From an uncultured Porphyromonadaceae bacterium (lineage in GTDB: Bacteria > Bacteroidota > Bacteroidia > Bacteroidales > Muribaculaceae), in NCBI GenBank assembly GCA_947177405.1, contig CAMWUJ010000002.1, positions 28,206 to 92,205 of the forward strand: a DNA stretch of 64,000 nt. Reading direction: 5' to 3'. Under the pieces are notes generated by a model. It was not told where the DNA came from, did not search any database, and saw only the letters and a program-made list of their open reading frames with translations. Made by a program: the position numbers and the translations under genes. Positions 23,822 through 32,993 of the stretch are shown in pieces. Within the stretch, counting starts at the first letter, position 1. Every line of letters starts with the position of its first letter.

Positions 23822-25351
23822 ATGAAAAAGTTATTCATAACAATAGGAATCGCTCTTATGGCAGGATCGATTCCGGCATTGGCTGCAAAGCCTGTGCAGA
23901 CGAAGGCGGAGGCTATTGACAGTATAAAGAATGTAATAGCCCTCGCCGGCAAGGGGGATGCCGATGCGCAAAATCGACTTGGCACCTGGTATTATACCGG
24001 CAAGCATGTGGATCAGGATTACAGACAGGCATTAGAATGGTGGTCAAGGGCTGCCAAGCAAGGTCATAATGAAGCTGTCGGCAATATGGGAATATCCTAT
24101 CAATATGGACGAGGCACCGACCGTGACTCCCTGATGGCTGTGAAGCTTTATGAGAAATCTCTCAAAGGAGGGAACCCCTCCCTTTTGGAACGACATGAAA
24201 AAATGGCTCAGAAGGGAGAGCCTTTCAGTAATATGCTTCTCAATGAAGTCTATCGGAAAGGTATAGGTGTGGAAAAAGATACGGAGAAGGCGAACAAGTA
24301 TTTGGCTGCTGTTGCTGATAAAGGTGACTTGATTGCACAGCGAGATCTCGCTCTGATCTATCTCAATGCCAAGAATCCTGCTGCTGCCGCTCCCTGGTTG
24401 AAGCGCGGTGCGGATGCAGGCAACAAGACATGCCGCTACTATTATGGTCAACTTCTGCTCAATGGTAACGGTGTGAAGCAGGATAAGAAGGCCGGTGCTA
24501 ACTATATGCTTCTTGCCGCCCGCGACACATTCCCACAGGCGATGTATTATCTCGGCAATCTTTATATGGATGGTGAGGGACTTGCTAAAAGTCCGGAACA
24601 GGCTGTGGAATGGTATCAGAAAGGAGCCGCCAACGGTGAAAAACGCGCCATGTGGAATCTCAGCCGTTGCTATCGCGAGGGTGTCGGCACTCCGGTGAAT
24701 TATTTCAAATCCGCTTATTGGCTTGCGGAAGTGGGAGCAGATAATAATTTTGTGGAGGTGAAGAAATTATTACGTGATACAATCCCCAATTCTCCTTTTG
24801 TGAAATACCTTGAAGCTTTCAGTAAGCTCGACAGTAATTCTTTTCCCGAAGCCATGAAGGATTTCAAGGCTATGGAGAAAGCAGTTTCAACAGATTCCAA
24901 GATTATGCAGGGCTTTATTCTTATGGCTGATTCATACAATAAGAAGAATTACAAGAAAGGGTTAAAGCTATTAGAGGAAGCTGCGAAAGAGAATCCTATG
25001 GCGGAATATTTTCTTGGGGCTTTGTATGAAAACGGACAAGGAGTAGATCGCGACATGAAGAAAGCTGCTGAATATTATCAGAAGGCTGCCGACCGCGGGT
25101 TCGGGCTTGCAATGGGGGCACTCGGCGACATGTATTATGAAGGTAGAGGGGTAGATACTGATTTTGCCAAGGCTTGTGAACTTTATGAGCAAGCTTATAC
25201 AATCGGAGAACTTTACGAAGGCCCGGCCGGTCGTTATGCCACTTGCCTTGCAGAAGGGAAGGGAGTGACTCAGAATAAAGAGAAAGCAGAAAAGGTGAAT
25301 AAGATCAATCATAAGAAAAAATTTCAGGCTCTCCTGGATCTTATGAAGTGA
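23822..25351 (+). CDS. Large exported Sel1-repeat protein
   Basis: A signal peptide (MKKLFITIGIALMAGSIPALA) precedes about ten well-formed Sel1 repeats over residues ~40-490: AQNRLGTWYYTGKHVDQDYRQ, GNMGISYQYGRGTDRDSL, YYGQLLLNGNGVKQDKKAGAN, YYLGNLYMDGEGLAKSPEQA, YFLGALYENGQGVDRDMKKA, GALGDMYYEGRGVDTDFAKA. This is the most canonical Sel1 solenoid in the window. It lies 8 bp after the acidic-protein gene, so the two are co-expressed and may act together, for example with the solenoid binding the acidic tail. It ends the accessory region; amino-acid transporters follow. Confidence 0.85.
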   Translation: MKKLFITIGIALMAGSIPALAAKPVQTKAEAIDSIKNVIALAGKGDADAQNRLGTWYYTGKHVDQDYRQALEWWSRAAKQGHNEAVGNMGISYQYGRGTDRDSLMAVKLYEKSLKGGNPSLLERHEKMAQKGEPFSNMLLNEVYRKGIGVEKDTEKANKYLAAVADKGDLIAQRDLALIYLNAKNPAAAAPWLKRGADAGNKTCRYYYGQLLLNGNGVKQDKKAGANYMLLAARDTFPQAMYYLGNLYMDGEGLAKSPEQAVEWYQKGAANGEKRAMWNLSRCYREGVGTPVNYFKSAYWLAEVGADNNFVEVKKLLRDTIPNSPFVKYLEAFSKLDSNSFPEAMKDFKAMEKAVSTDSKIMQGFILMADSYNKKNYKKGLKLLEEAAKENPMAEYFLGALYENGQGVDRDMKKAAEYYQKAADRGFGLAMGALGDMYYEGRGVDTDFAKACELYEQAYTIGELYEGPAGRYATCLAEGKGVTQNKEKAEKVNKINHKKKFQALLDLMK

Positions 25352-25426
25352 TTTTAAGAAAGAATAATTAGTTAGTTCCTGCTAAACCGAACAATTTAAA
25401 TTTTTGATTGTATTATTACGTAGGAG

Positions 25427-25456
25427 TGGTGGATTTCGCGTGAGCGGACTCCACCA
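25427..25456. terminator. Hairpin between the Sel1 region and the permease gene
   Basis: TGGTGGA (25427-25433) pairs with TCCACCA (25450-25456), followed by 'atttttatt'. This supports starting the permease at 25542 rather than further upstream. Confidence 0.6.
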
Positions 25457-25541
25457 ATTTTTATTATTACCCGACGATAAAGTCCTTGATGACCTCGTAG
25501 TCATTGCTAAAAGGTCTTGTGTTAGAAAAATTTGGATATCG

Positions 25542-26924
25542 ATGTTGTCAAATGGAAAATTAGGCTTCTGGGGTCTTACTGCTTTAGTGTTTGGCCTTGT
25601 TGTGGGATTGGGAATTTTCAATCTGCCTCAGAATATGGCTGCCTCGGCCTCTCCGGGTGCTGTGTTCTGGGGATGGGTGATCACAGGCTTGGGAATACTC
25701 CCTTTGGTGTTGGCCTTCAAATGGCTCAGCACCCATTACCCGCAATATAATGCAGGATTATATCAATACGCCTTAGCCGGATTCGGAAAATATGCGGGAT
25801 TTAACATAGCATGGGGATACTGGCTGTGTTCTGCATTTTCAAACGTGGCCTATGCAGTGATACTCAACGACTCGGTTGGAGCTTTCTTTCCGGTTCTTCT
25901 CAAGCATGGGGCGGCTATGGTGATCTTTGGATCCATCATGATATGGGTGATGTTCTTCATAGTTTCCATGGGTCTGCGCACAGCCAAATTCATCAACAAC
26001 CTTCTTGCCTTGATCAAGATTCTGATGCTTCTGGGCATTATAAGTGTCTTTATAATCTTTTTCCGACTTGATCTTTTCAAGGCAGAAATATGGGGAGATT
26101 TCTCTCTGATCGGCACTCCGATGGATCAGATAAAATCCACAATGATGATCACTCTGTTCTGTTTCTTTGGGGTGGAAGGAGCTGTGATGATGTCGGCTCG
26201 GGCCAAGAAGTATAAAGATGTGGGTAAAGCTGGAATTGCCGGCTTTCTCATATCTCTGACACTATATCTTTTGGTGTCGCTGCTATGCTATGGATTAATG
26301 GCACGAGCCCAATTAGCAAAACTCCCTAACCCATCAATTGCATATATACTTCGCGATGTGTGTGGTTCCTGGGCCTATTGGACCGTAATCGTCGCCATTA
26401 TCATATCTCTGTTAGGAGGATGGGTGTCATGGACTTTAGTTGTGGCGCAGGTGCCATACGAGGCTGCATTGGTGAAGATTCTTCCTCCGGTTTTTAAAAA
26501 AACAAATCGACACGGAATGCCTACATTCGGATTGATGGCTTCAAGTGTGGTGATGATGCTCTTTCTTTTGCTGGTGGTTATGGCTGATGATGTCTATCTC
26601 GCGGCGCTCCATATAACCAGCCTCATGATTATTCCATGCTATCTCTTCACCGGCCTCTTCCTATATAAGGTTGCTCCCGACTTAAAGATAAAAGGGCTGG
26701 CCACGGTCACAATTCTTTTCTGTCTATGGATGGCATACGCAGGTGGACTGAAATTGTTATTCATGACATCATTATTCTATCTATTAGGCACCGGCTTCTA
26801 TATACGGGCTCAAAGAGATAATTATCCTGAACGCAAGAAACTGTTCACTCCTGTAGAGTGGGTATTTTTTATTCTTCTGTGTGTGGCTTCGGCTGTTACT
26901 GTATATCTCTTGACCCTTTATTGA
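25542..26924 (+). CDS. APC-superfamily amino acid antiporter
   Basis: 460 residues and about 12 transmembrane helices. The APC signature is near the start (GLTALVFGLVVGLGIFNLPQN), and the later 'LFCFFGVEGAVMMSARAKKYKDVGKAG' is typical of basic amino acid/polyamine antiporters (ArcD/LysP-like; FGVEGAVxxSxRA). The ATG at 25542 begins just before helix 1. The longer frame from 25404 would add 46 residues across a terminator hairpin. It probably exchanges amino acids across the inner membrane, and pairs with the AspT-type antiporter encoded 61 bp downstream. No decarboxylase gene is adjacent, so the substrate is uncertain. Confidence 0.8.
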   Translation: MLSNGKLGFWGLTALVFGLVVGLGIFNLPQNMAASASPGAVFWGWVITGLGILPLVLAFKWLSTHYPQYNAGLYQYALAGFGKYAGFNIAWGYWLCSAFSNVAYAVILNDSVGAFFPVLLKHGAAMVIFGSIMIWVMFFIVSMGLRTAKFINNLLALIKILMLLGIISVFIIFFRLDLFKAEIWGDFSLIGTPMDQIKSTMMITLFCFFGVEGAVMMSARAKKYKDVGKAGIAGFLISLTLYLLVSLLCYGLMARAQLAKLPNPSIAYILRDVCGSWAYWTVIVAIIISLLGGWVSWTLVVAQVPYEAALVKILPPVFKKTNRHGMPTFGLMASSVVMMLFLLLVVMADDVYLAALHITSLMIIPCYLFTGLFLYKVAPDLKIKGLATVTILFCLWMAYAGGLKLLFMTSLFYLLGTGFYIRAQRDNYPERKKLFTPVEWVFFILLCVASAVTVYLLTLY

Positions 26925-26985
26925 ACATGGTCTTGAATTTTCTTGTTTTAAATTCATATAATATTCTTGATAATCCATATCTGCT

Positions 26986-28686
26986 ATGATTGATTCTATT
27001 ATAAATATTTTGCGCGAATATCCCACATTAGCTTTATTCCTGACAGTAGGGTTAGGTTTCCTTTTCGGGCGAATAAGAATCGGCAATTTCTCTTTAGGAA
27101 GTGTCACTGCAGTATTGCTTGTTGGTGTGCTGATAGGTCAACTCAACATTCCGATGTCGGGACCGCTGAAGATGGTGTTCTTTATGATGTTTCTATTTTC
27201 AATAGGATATAGTGTAGGCCCTGACTTTTTCCGGTCGCTCCGAGGTGATGGCTTGAAGCAGGTTGGCTTCGCACTTATCATGGGGGCATGCTGCTTTGGA
27301 AGTGTCATGCTCTTGGCGTCGCTGATGGGATATACCAAGGGAGAGACAGTGGGTATGTTTTCCGGATCCCAGACTTGCTCAGCGCTTATAGGGGTTGGAA
27401 CAGAAGCCCTCGGCAGATTGGGCCTTTCACCTGAGAAACTAAAGGAGGAAGTCAATATAATTCCGGTCTGCTATGCCGTGTGCTATATTTTCGGCACTTT
27501 GGGCACAGTCATCATACTTGGTAATCTCGCACCGCGTCTCCTGGGAGGCACCGAAAAGGTGAAACAAGCTACAGTAGAGTTGGAAAAGAAGCTGAATTCA
27601 GGCGACCATTCGAAAGACCCGGCTTATGTCAATGCCATGCAGACCGTGGATTACCGCGCCTTTCATGTGAAGTCGGATTTTTTCAATATCCCGCAGACTG
27701 TGCATGATACCGAAGTATATCTTCATCAACAGGGTATCGATGTCTATATCGACAGGATACGCCATAACAACGATATTTTCGCACCCCGCCATGACGACCG
27801 TATATATGCCGGAGATGAAGTGGTGGTGTGTGGAAGATCAGAATTCATCATCCATGTGGAAGGATATATCGGGAATGAGATTTCAGATGCGGAAATATTG
27901 ACTTATCCGTTAGACCGTGTGGGTGTCCTTGTTAAGAAAAAAGAATTCATTGGAAAACGTATTTCCGACCTCCGCCGCCATAGTTTCATGCATGGAGTGG
28001 TGGTCAGGGATGCTTTCAGAGATGGTAAGCCCCTTGAGATAAGCCTTGAAACCACTTTCCAAAAAGGTGACCGTCTCACGGTGGTGGGTCGTCCTGTACA
28101 AGTAAAAACAGCAACCTCCCATATAGGTCATGTGGATCGTCCTTCTGTCCAGAGCGATCTTATGTTTGTCGGACTTGCAATCTTTATTGGGGGCCTTTTC
28201 GGAGCTATGAGTTTCTGGGTAGGAAGTATTCCTGTAAGTTTCGGCACGAGTGGCGGCGCTCTGATAGCCGGTCTGGTATTCGGTTGGCTTCGTTCCAAGC
28301 GACCCACTTTCGGCAATATCCCCGATGGTGCTCTATGGCTTATGAATAATCTTGGTCTTAACGTCTTTATAGCTGTTGTGGGTATAGAGGCAGCTCCCTC
28401 GTTTGTATCAGGAATAAAAACCGTCGGCCCGATGCTCTTTGTGGTTGGTGCCATCGCCACTATGATTCCCGTTTTCTTCGGTCTTTGGTTAGGTCATAAG
28501 GTATTTAGGTTTAATCCGGCCATCACAATGGGATGTGTGGCCGGAACGCGAACCTGCACAGCTGCTTTAGGTGCTGCTCAGAATGCTTTGGGGAGCACCG
28601 CTCCGGCAATCGGATATGCCGTGACCTATGCCGTAAGCAATATAATGTTGGTGATCTGGGGGCTTATCACTGTGCTTATAATATAA
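26986..28686 (+). CDS. aspT: AspT-type aspartate:alanine antiporter family protein
   Basis: 566 residues with the family's layout: five or six helices at residues ~5-195, two TrkA-C (RCK_C) domains at ~205-375, and a second helical half at ~385-566. Both halves carry the family's 'GxxAG/GSxT' type loops: GMFSGSQTCSALIGVGTEAL in the first, GCVAGTRTCTAALGAAQNAL in the second, showing the internal duplication. AspT exchanges aspartate for alanine in decarboxylation pathways that generate a proton motive force; related proteins may carry other dicarboxylates. It is co-directional with the APC antiporter. Specificity is inferred from the family only. Confidence 0.78.
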   Translation: MIDSIINILREYPTLALFLTVGLGFLFGRIRIGNFSLGSVTAVLLVGVLIGQLNIPMSGPLKMVFFMMFLFSIGYSVGPDFFRSLRGDGLKQVGFALIMGACCFGSVMLLASLMGYTKGETVGMFSGSQTCSALIGVGTEALGRLGLSPEKLKEEVNIIPVCYAVCYIFGTLGTVIILGNLAPRLLGGTEKVKQATVELEKKLNSGDHSKDPAYVNAMQTVDYRAFHVKSDFFNIPQTVHDTEVYLHQQGIDVYIDRIRHNNDIFAPRHDDRIYAGDEVVVCGRSEFIIHVEGYIGNEISDAEILTYPLDRVGVLVKKKEFIGKRISDLRRHSFMHGVVVRDAFRDGKPLEISLETTFQKGDRLTVVGRPVQVKTATSHIGHVDRPSVQSDLMFVGLAIFIGGLFGAMSFWVGSIPVSFGTSGGALIAGLVFGWLRSKRPTFGNIPDGALWLMNNLGLNVFIAVVGIEAAPSFVSGIKTVGPMLFVVGAIATMIPVFFGLWLGHKVFRFNPAITMGCVAGTRTCTAALGAAQNALGSTAPAIGYAVTYAVSNIMLVIWGLITVLII

Positions 28687-28754
28687 AGATTTGTGCTTGT
28701 AATATGGTGACTATTTTTTAATGCAAGCACATTATAATTCACACTTAAAGATAA

Positions 28755-29480
28755 ATGGCAGATTTTACAAATTATCAGAATATACTTCTTGAATCGGGCA
28801 TAGCAATCGGATTTGAGTCGGTAAACGTATTTCATGATAAAGGGTTGGATGAGTCAGAAACAGTGGGAAAATGGTTTTATCGCATTTCTGCGCTTCTTCC
28901 CGAACAGACACATTCCCTGAATGTCGGTCTCGTGGTGGATCCATTGCAGCGTTTCCCCGATACTGATGCTCTGGTCACTTTCAAGAAGGGGATCCCTATC
29001 GGGGTATTGACAGCGGATTGTGTGCCTGTTCTGATATATGCTCCTGATGTGGAAGGAGTGGTAGCTGTTCATGCGGGCTGGAAAGGAACGTTGGGTGGCA
29101 TCATCGAGTATGTTTTAAGTATTCTTGAGGAATATGGGGCTGATCCCGCCAAGATGAAAGTGGCATTCGGGCCTTCGATAAGCGAGGAGAATTATGAGGT
29201 TGACCGTGATCTGGCAGAGAAGTTTGGGGCGGCAGGATTTGGTGATTGTGTGCACTATCCCAAAGGAAAGGATGGAAAACCGCATATAGACCTTCAGGGA
29301 GTGAATTGTCGAAGGCTTATAAAGAGGGGAGTACTTCCTGAAAATATAAGACTTCATGATGGCTGCAGTTTCGGTTCTTGCCGTGAAGATGGATCGCCGA
29401 AATACTATAGTCATCGTAGGAGCCAAGGGGCACCGGGAAGAAATCTGACTTACATCATGCTTCGCGAAGATGTGAAATAG
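28755..29480 (+). CDS. pgeF: Peptidoglycan editing factor PgeF / YlmD-LACC1 family
   Basis: 241 residues, the normal size. The family's metal site is visible: the cysteine in LTADCVPVLIY (~residue 93), the histidine in VAVHAGWKGTLGG (~residue 112), and a further His in the N-terminal half. The C-terminal CSFGSCREDG with YSHRRSQGAPGRNLTYIML is also standard. E. coli PgeF removes L-Ser-containing peptidoglycan precursors, and LACC1 relatives act on purine nucleosides. It is cytosolic with no signal peptide, single gene between transporters and an SDR gene. Confidence 0.85.
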   Translation: MADFTNYQNILLESGIAIGFESVNVFHDKGLDESETVGKWFYRISALLPEQTHSLNVGLVVDPLQRFPDTDALVTFKKGIPIGVLTADCVPVLIYAPDVEGVVAVHAGWKGTLGGIIEYVLSILEEYGADPAKMKVAFGPSISEENYEVDRDLAEKFGAAGFGDCVHYPKGKDGKPHIDLQGVNCRRLIKRGVLPENIRLHDGCSFGSCREDGSPKYYSHRRSQGAPGRNLTYIMLREDVK

Positions 29481-29586
29481 CTCAGATTTAATTTATCGGA
29501 ACCATTGAGAAATATCAAAAAGGTGAAATTTTAGTAATATTAATCTATACTCGACGTTAAAACAATAACAGCAAAAGAGACCAATT

Positions 29587-30321
29587 ATGAAGAAGATATT
29601 GATTATGGGGGCGAGCTCCGGCATAGGCCTGAGAGTGGCCGAGGAGTTTGCCTCAAGAGGAGTTAGAGTAGGACTTGCCGGTAGAAATACCGAGCCATTG
29701 AAAGCCCTTAAAGAGAAGTATCCTATGGCTGTGGTGTGGGATAGAATTGATATAAATGAAGAGGAGGCGCCCCGCCGTATGCTCGATCTTATCGAGCGTA
29801 TGGGAGGAATGGATATATATTTCCATGTCTCCGGTATTGGATACGAGAATCCGAATCTTGATCCCACGCAGGAGGTTGCTATTATTAATACCAATGCCAC
29901 AGGTTTCGCGAGAATGTTGAGCACTGCTTACCGTTATTTCAAGGAGATGCGAAAGCCGGGACAGATTGTGGGATTGACAAGCGTGGCCGGCACAAACGGT
30001 ATCGGCAGGATGTCGGCGTATTCATCCTCTAAAAAGTGCGCGCAGACATATATGGTGGCACTCGAACAGCGTGCCAATGCCGAGGAACTTGACATTAAAT
30101 TCACAGATATCCGTCCGGGATGGATTCGAACACCTCTGTTAAATGAAGATAAAACATATCCCATGGAGATGTCGCTCGATTATGTTGTGCCTATGATTAT
30201 CAAGGCAATAGTGCGTCATCCGAGAGTTGTCGTTATCGACTGGCGATACAATCTTCTTGTAGGTCTTTGGAGAATGATTCCTAACGCACTGTGGACACAT
30301 ATTGATTTCGTATTGAAATAA
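29587..30321 (+). CDS. SDR-family oxidoreductase
   Basis: 244 residues, classical short-chain dehydrogenase/reductase. The NAD(P)-binding motif is GASSGIGLR (8-16), HVSGIG replaces the usual NNAG, the catalytic Ser is in GLTSVAGTNG (~residue 138), and the catalytic Tyr/Lys are in YSSSKK (~residues 151-156). The C-terminal helix (WRMIPNALWTHIDFVLK) is hydrophobic and may contact membrane. The substrate cannot be told. A strong convergent terminator separates it from the DsbA-like gene. Confidence 0.82.
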   Translation: MKKILIMGASSGIGLRVAEEFASRGVRVGLAGRNTEPLKALKEKYPMAVVWDRIDINEEEAPRRMLDLIERMGGMDIYFHVSGIGYENPNLDPTQEVAIINTNATGFARMLSTAYRYFKEMRKPGQIVGLTSVAGTNGIGRMSAYSSSKKCAQTYMVALEQRANAEELDIKFTDIRPGWIRTPLLNEDKTYPMEMSLDYVVPMIIKAIVRHPRVVVIDWRYNLLVGLWRMIPNALWTHIDFVLK

Positions 30322-30343
30322 AAGATAGATGTTCAAATTATCA

Positions 30344-30412
30344 ATAGAGGCTCCATCCAATAAAATTTCGTAATGCCGATAGCAAATGATTTTTATTGGA
30401 TGGAGCCTCTAT
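30344..30412. terminator. Bidirectional terminator between convergent genes
   Basis: Perfect 22-bp inverted repeat: the left arm (30344-30365) begins ATAGAGGCTCCATCC and ends in AAAA, and the right arm (30391-30412) is its exact reverse complement, with a 25-nt loop. The A/T-rich ends serve both strands. Confidence 0.85.
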
Positions 30413-30434
30413 GATGAAAATATTCGATCATTGG

Positions 30435-31067
30435 TTATATACCGAGCGCTTTCTTCATAGATCCGGGACTAATCACTCCCTGAAGCACTTCAGAATCGTT
30501 GAAAACCATATAAGGGATAAGATCAAAATCCGTTCTATTATCCACCTCCTTCTCTTCCTCTTTGACTTGAGCTGCGTATTCATCACTATTAAGCATCACA
30601 CTTACAGCATTTCTATCCAAACCGCATTTCTCGGCAATGTCCAATAGGACATCATGATCTGACAGTCGGAGATTATCAATGAAGTTGGCATGGAAAAGTG
30701 CGAAATTAAGTTTGATATAAGTTTCCTGTGGATATTTGTCCTGCGCATATTCCATAAGTCGGTGAGCATCAAATGTGCTGCACACCGGTGTGGTTGCCAA
30801 TTTATATTCGAGACCGACCCGAGAGGCCATTTTAGTGATCCTTTCCATCAGATGCGTGGTTTCCTCCATAGTGAATTTATGTCCATCCATGAAGTGCTGA
30901 GTCATACTTTCGGTGGGAACGAGCGGAGCGTTCGGATCAAGTTGATAGGATAGGAACCGGATGGAAATTCTATCTGCAAGACCTTTCTTCTCAATTATAT
31001 CCATCAGTTGCTTTTCTCCAATGTATGAATAGGGGCATGCGAAATCCGCCCAGATCTGTATTTTCAT
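30435..31067 (-). CDS. DsbA/FrnE-family thioredoxin-fold protein
   Basis: 210 residues with the FrnE/2-hydroxychromene-isomerase-like layout: an N-terminal strand and active site (IWADFACPYSYIGEKQL), a helical insertion, and the C-terminal cis-Pro region (DLIPYMVFND, then VLQGVISPGS). FrnE members usually carry CPWC or CPYC; here the motif is CPYS, so the resolving cysteine is Ser. It cannot form the usual disulfide and may act as an isomerase, reductase or glutathione-type enzyme. It has no signal peptide, so it is cytosolic. Confidence 0.82.
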   Translation of the reverse strand: MKIQIWADFACPYSYIGEKQLMDIIEKKGLADRISIRFLSYQLDPNAPLVPTESMTQHFMDGHKFTMEETTHLMERITKMASRVGLEYKLATTPVCSTFDAHRLMEYAQDKYPQETYIKLNFALFHANFIDNLRLSDHDVLLDIAEKCGLDRNAVSVMLNSDEYAAQVKEEEKEVDNRTDFDLIPYMVFNDSEVLQGVISPGSMKKALGI

Positions 31068-31228
31068 AGTATTAATCTCTTGTTTCTATTTTCTAAACAA
31101 TTATCTCGATATGCAGGTTCGTTCAATAATATGCAAGGGATAAAAAAAGCCCGTATGAGTTTTAAGATTGTAAGAATCTTGAACCATTGCCAAAAGGATG
31201 ATGTTTTAAAAATAAAAAGAATACCACT

Positions 31229-32158
31229 ATGAACACAACACAACCTATGGCTCAGAAGAGTCGAACATCCGCTATGATATGGGGCAATTTGCTTGCTCTT
31301 TCCACTGCAATCTGTTGGGGTCTCAACGAACCTGCTAACAAAGCAATAATACCTGATTGGATTTCTGCCTCTGGCGTGGCATTGGGACGCATATTCGGAG
31401 CCACAATATTAATATGGATTTTATCACTGTTTTTCAAGAAAGAGAAGATACAGCGAGGTGACTGGAAGCTGCTTTGGGCGTCAGCTCTTATGATGCTTGG
31501 TTTTGTATATGTATTTTCTTTGGCATTTAATACAGCTTCTCCTATAGATATTGCACTTATCTTGACTTTCCAGCCTATACTGGTGGTAATTATCAATGCC
31601 ATATTCAAGCACGAACATGTATCTGTCCTTGAAGTGGTGGGAATGGTGGTAGCATTAGGAGGAGCAGTGATAGTTATTTTAGGAGGAGGCAATTTCGATT
31701 CAGGACGACTTATAGGTGACTTCTTCGCTGTAGTATGTGCAGTGACTTACGCTATCTATCTTGTAATTATTGAAGGTCCATCACATCGTTACGGTGCAAT
31801 AAGCCTTATGAAATGGGTTTTCCTATTCACCTCAATACTTGCCCTCCCGTTAATATTTACTGTTCCGGCTGACCTGCCTATTTTCACACATGGGAAAGCG
31901 ATGCCATGGTTGTTATTAGGATTTATCATACTGTTTCCTACGGTATATTGCTATATGGTCACTCCTCCTGCCATACGTCTTGTAGGAAGCGAAGTCCTGG
32001 CGTTTTATCAATATCTTGTGCCGGTGATCACCACTGTAGTTGCAATTGCTGTTAAAATGGATTCTTTCCATTGGTATCAACCGGTGTCATTCCTTATAAT
32101 TGTAGCCGGTGTGATTCTTGTCAACTATGCCAAGTCAAAGTCGGAAAAGAAAAGTTAA
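31229..32158 (+). CDS. EamA/DMT-family transporter
   Basis: 309 residues and ten predicted transmembrane helices in two homologous EamA halves (GNLLALSTAICWGLNEPANK near the start, then GDFFAVVCAVTYAIYLVIIE in the second). DMT transporters export metabolites or amino acids; the substrate is unknown. It is divergent from the DsbA-like gene, with 161 bp between them and no clear consensus promoter. The terminal basic segment (KSKSEKKS) faces the cytosol. Confidence 0.82.
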   Translation: MNTTQPMAQKSRTSAMIWGNLLALSTAICWGLNEPANKAIIPDWISASGVALGRIFGATILIWILSLFFKKEKIQRGDWKLLWASALMMLGFVYVFSLAFNTASPIDIALILTFQPILVVIINAIFKHEHVSVLEVVGMVVALGGAVIVILGGGNFDSGRLIGDFFAVVCAVTYAIYLVIIEGPSHRYGAISLMKWVFLFTSILALPLIFTVPADLPIFTHGKAMPWLLLGFIILFPTVYCYMVTPPAIRLVGSEVLAFYQYLVPVITTVVAIAVKMDSFHWYQPVSFLIIVAGVILVNYAKSKSEKKS

Positions 32159-32250
32159 TACAGCTTACAGGAAAGCAATTTTTTAAGACAGTAGAACAGT
32201 AGAGACAGGAGATTTTTCTTTACTAATTCTTCCTTACAAACCATAGCATG

Positions 32251-32286
32251 AAGGGAGCGGAAGCTTGGAAGTTTCCGCCCCTTTTT
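32251..32286. repeat. GC-rich REP-type hairpin (third member)
   Basis: AAGGGAGCGGAA pairs with TTCCGCCCCTT with one mismatch, followed by TTTTT. It is clearly related to the hairpins at 3080-3226 and 4957-4996 (shared GCGGAAGCTTGGAAG core), but lies 27 kb away, downstream of the EamA gene, where it can terminate transcription. Confidence 0.7.
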
Positions 32287-32302
32287 CGACATTGTTTCTC
32301 CT

Positions 32303-32340
32303 AATTCGCCAACTCTAAATCAGTTTAGAGTTGGCGAATT
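32303..32340. repeat. Perfect 17-bp inverted repeat
   Basis: AATTCGCCAACTCTAAA and its exact reverse complement surround a 4-nt TCAG loop. No T-run follows on the plus strand, so it could be an operator for the downstream lipoprotein gene rather than a terminator. Confidence 0.7.
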
Positions 32341-32438
32341 GAATAAGATAACTTTAACGTTAAAATTATCGATCTAATTAAGAAAATTTGAAATTATTTT
32401 CGTAATTTAGCAACCCTTTAACAAACTATTGATAACAG

Positions 32439-32894
32439 ATGAAAAGATTATTTTATTTTACGGCTGCCGGTGCTATGGCTTTGGTGATGGGGGCATGTGG
32501 AGGAACAGGTAGAAAATCCTTGGAAAATGATTCACTAAAACTTGTTGATTCGATCCGTGTGGCTGATTCAATTCAAAAGGCTGACTCAATATCAAAGGTT
32601 CTTGCTGATTCAATAGCTCGTGCTGACTCCATTGCAAAAGCGGATAGTATAACTAAGGCAAAAGCTAAAGATCTTGAAGCAAATCGAGATAAATCTATAG
32701 ATAGGGATCTTAAGATGGCGGAAGAGGAAGGCAAATTGGCAAAAAAAATATTTGAAAGTGGAGAGTTTCTTTCCTCTGCAGAACGTCATGCTGATGCTTC
32801 AGTTGAAATAATAAGAAAACTGAAGAAGAAACAAGATAAAATGAGTCCAAAGCAATTGGCAAAATTTAAAAAGCTTTCTAAAGGAATAATATAG
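32439..32894 (+). CDS. Small lipoprotein with Ala-Asp-Ser-Ile repeats
   Basis: Signal peptide and lipobox: FTAAGAMALVMGACGG, with lipidated Cys about residue 20. A heptad-like region (residues ~30-70) repeats ADSI several times (VADSIQKADSISKV, ARADSIAKADSITKA), probably a coiled coil. The C-terminal ~70 residues are helical and basic. No family is recognised. Expected to be a lipid-anchored periplasmic-facing or surface protein. A good terminator follows 46 bp after the stop. Confidence 0.7.
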   Translation: MKRLFYFTAAGAMALVMGACGGTGRKSLENDSLKLVDSIRVADSIQKADSISKVLADSIARADSIAKADSITKAKAKDLEANRDKSIDRDLKMAEEEGKLAKKIFESGEFLSSAERHADASVEIIRKLKKKQDKMSPKQLAKFKKLSKGII

Positions 32895-32939
32895 GTTTCG
32901 TGTAAAAAGAATATCACTTCATATTTTAGAAAAAATTTC

Positions 32940-32980
32940 TAAAAGAATCGGAGAGGCATTGTTCTCACCCGATTCTTTTA
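32940..32980. terminator. Terminator after the lipoprotein gene
   Basis: TAAAAGAATCGG (32940-32951) pairs perfectly with CCGATTCTTTTA (32969-32980), followed by 'atttttc'. Confidence 0.8.
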
Positions 32981-32993
32981 ATTTTTCCCATAA

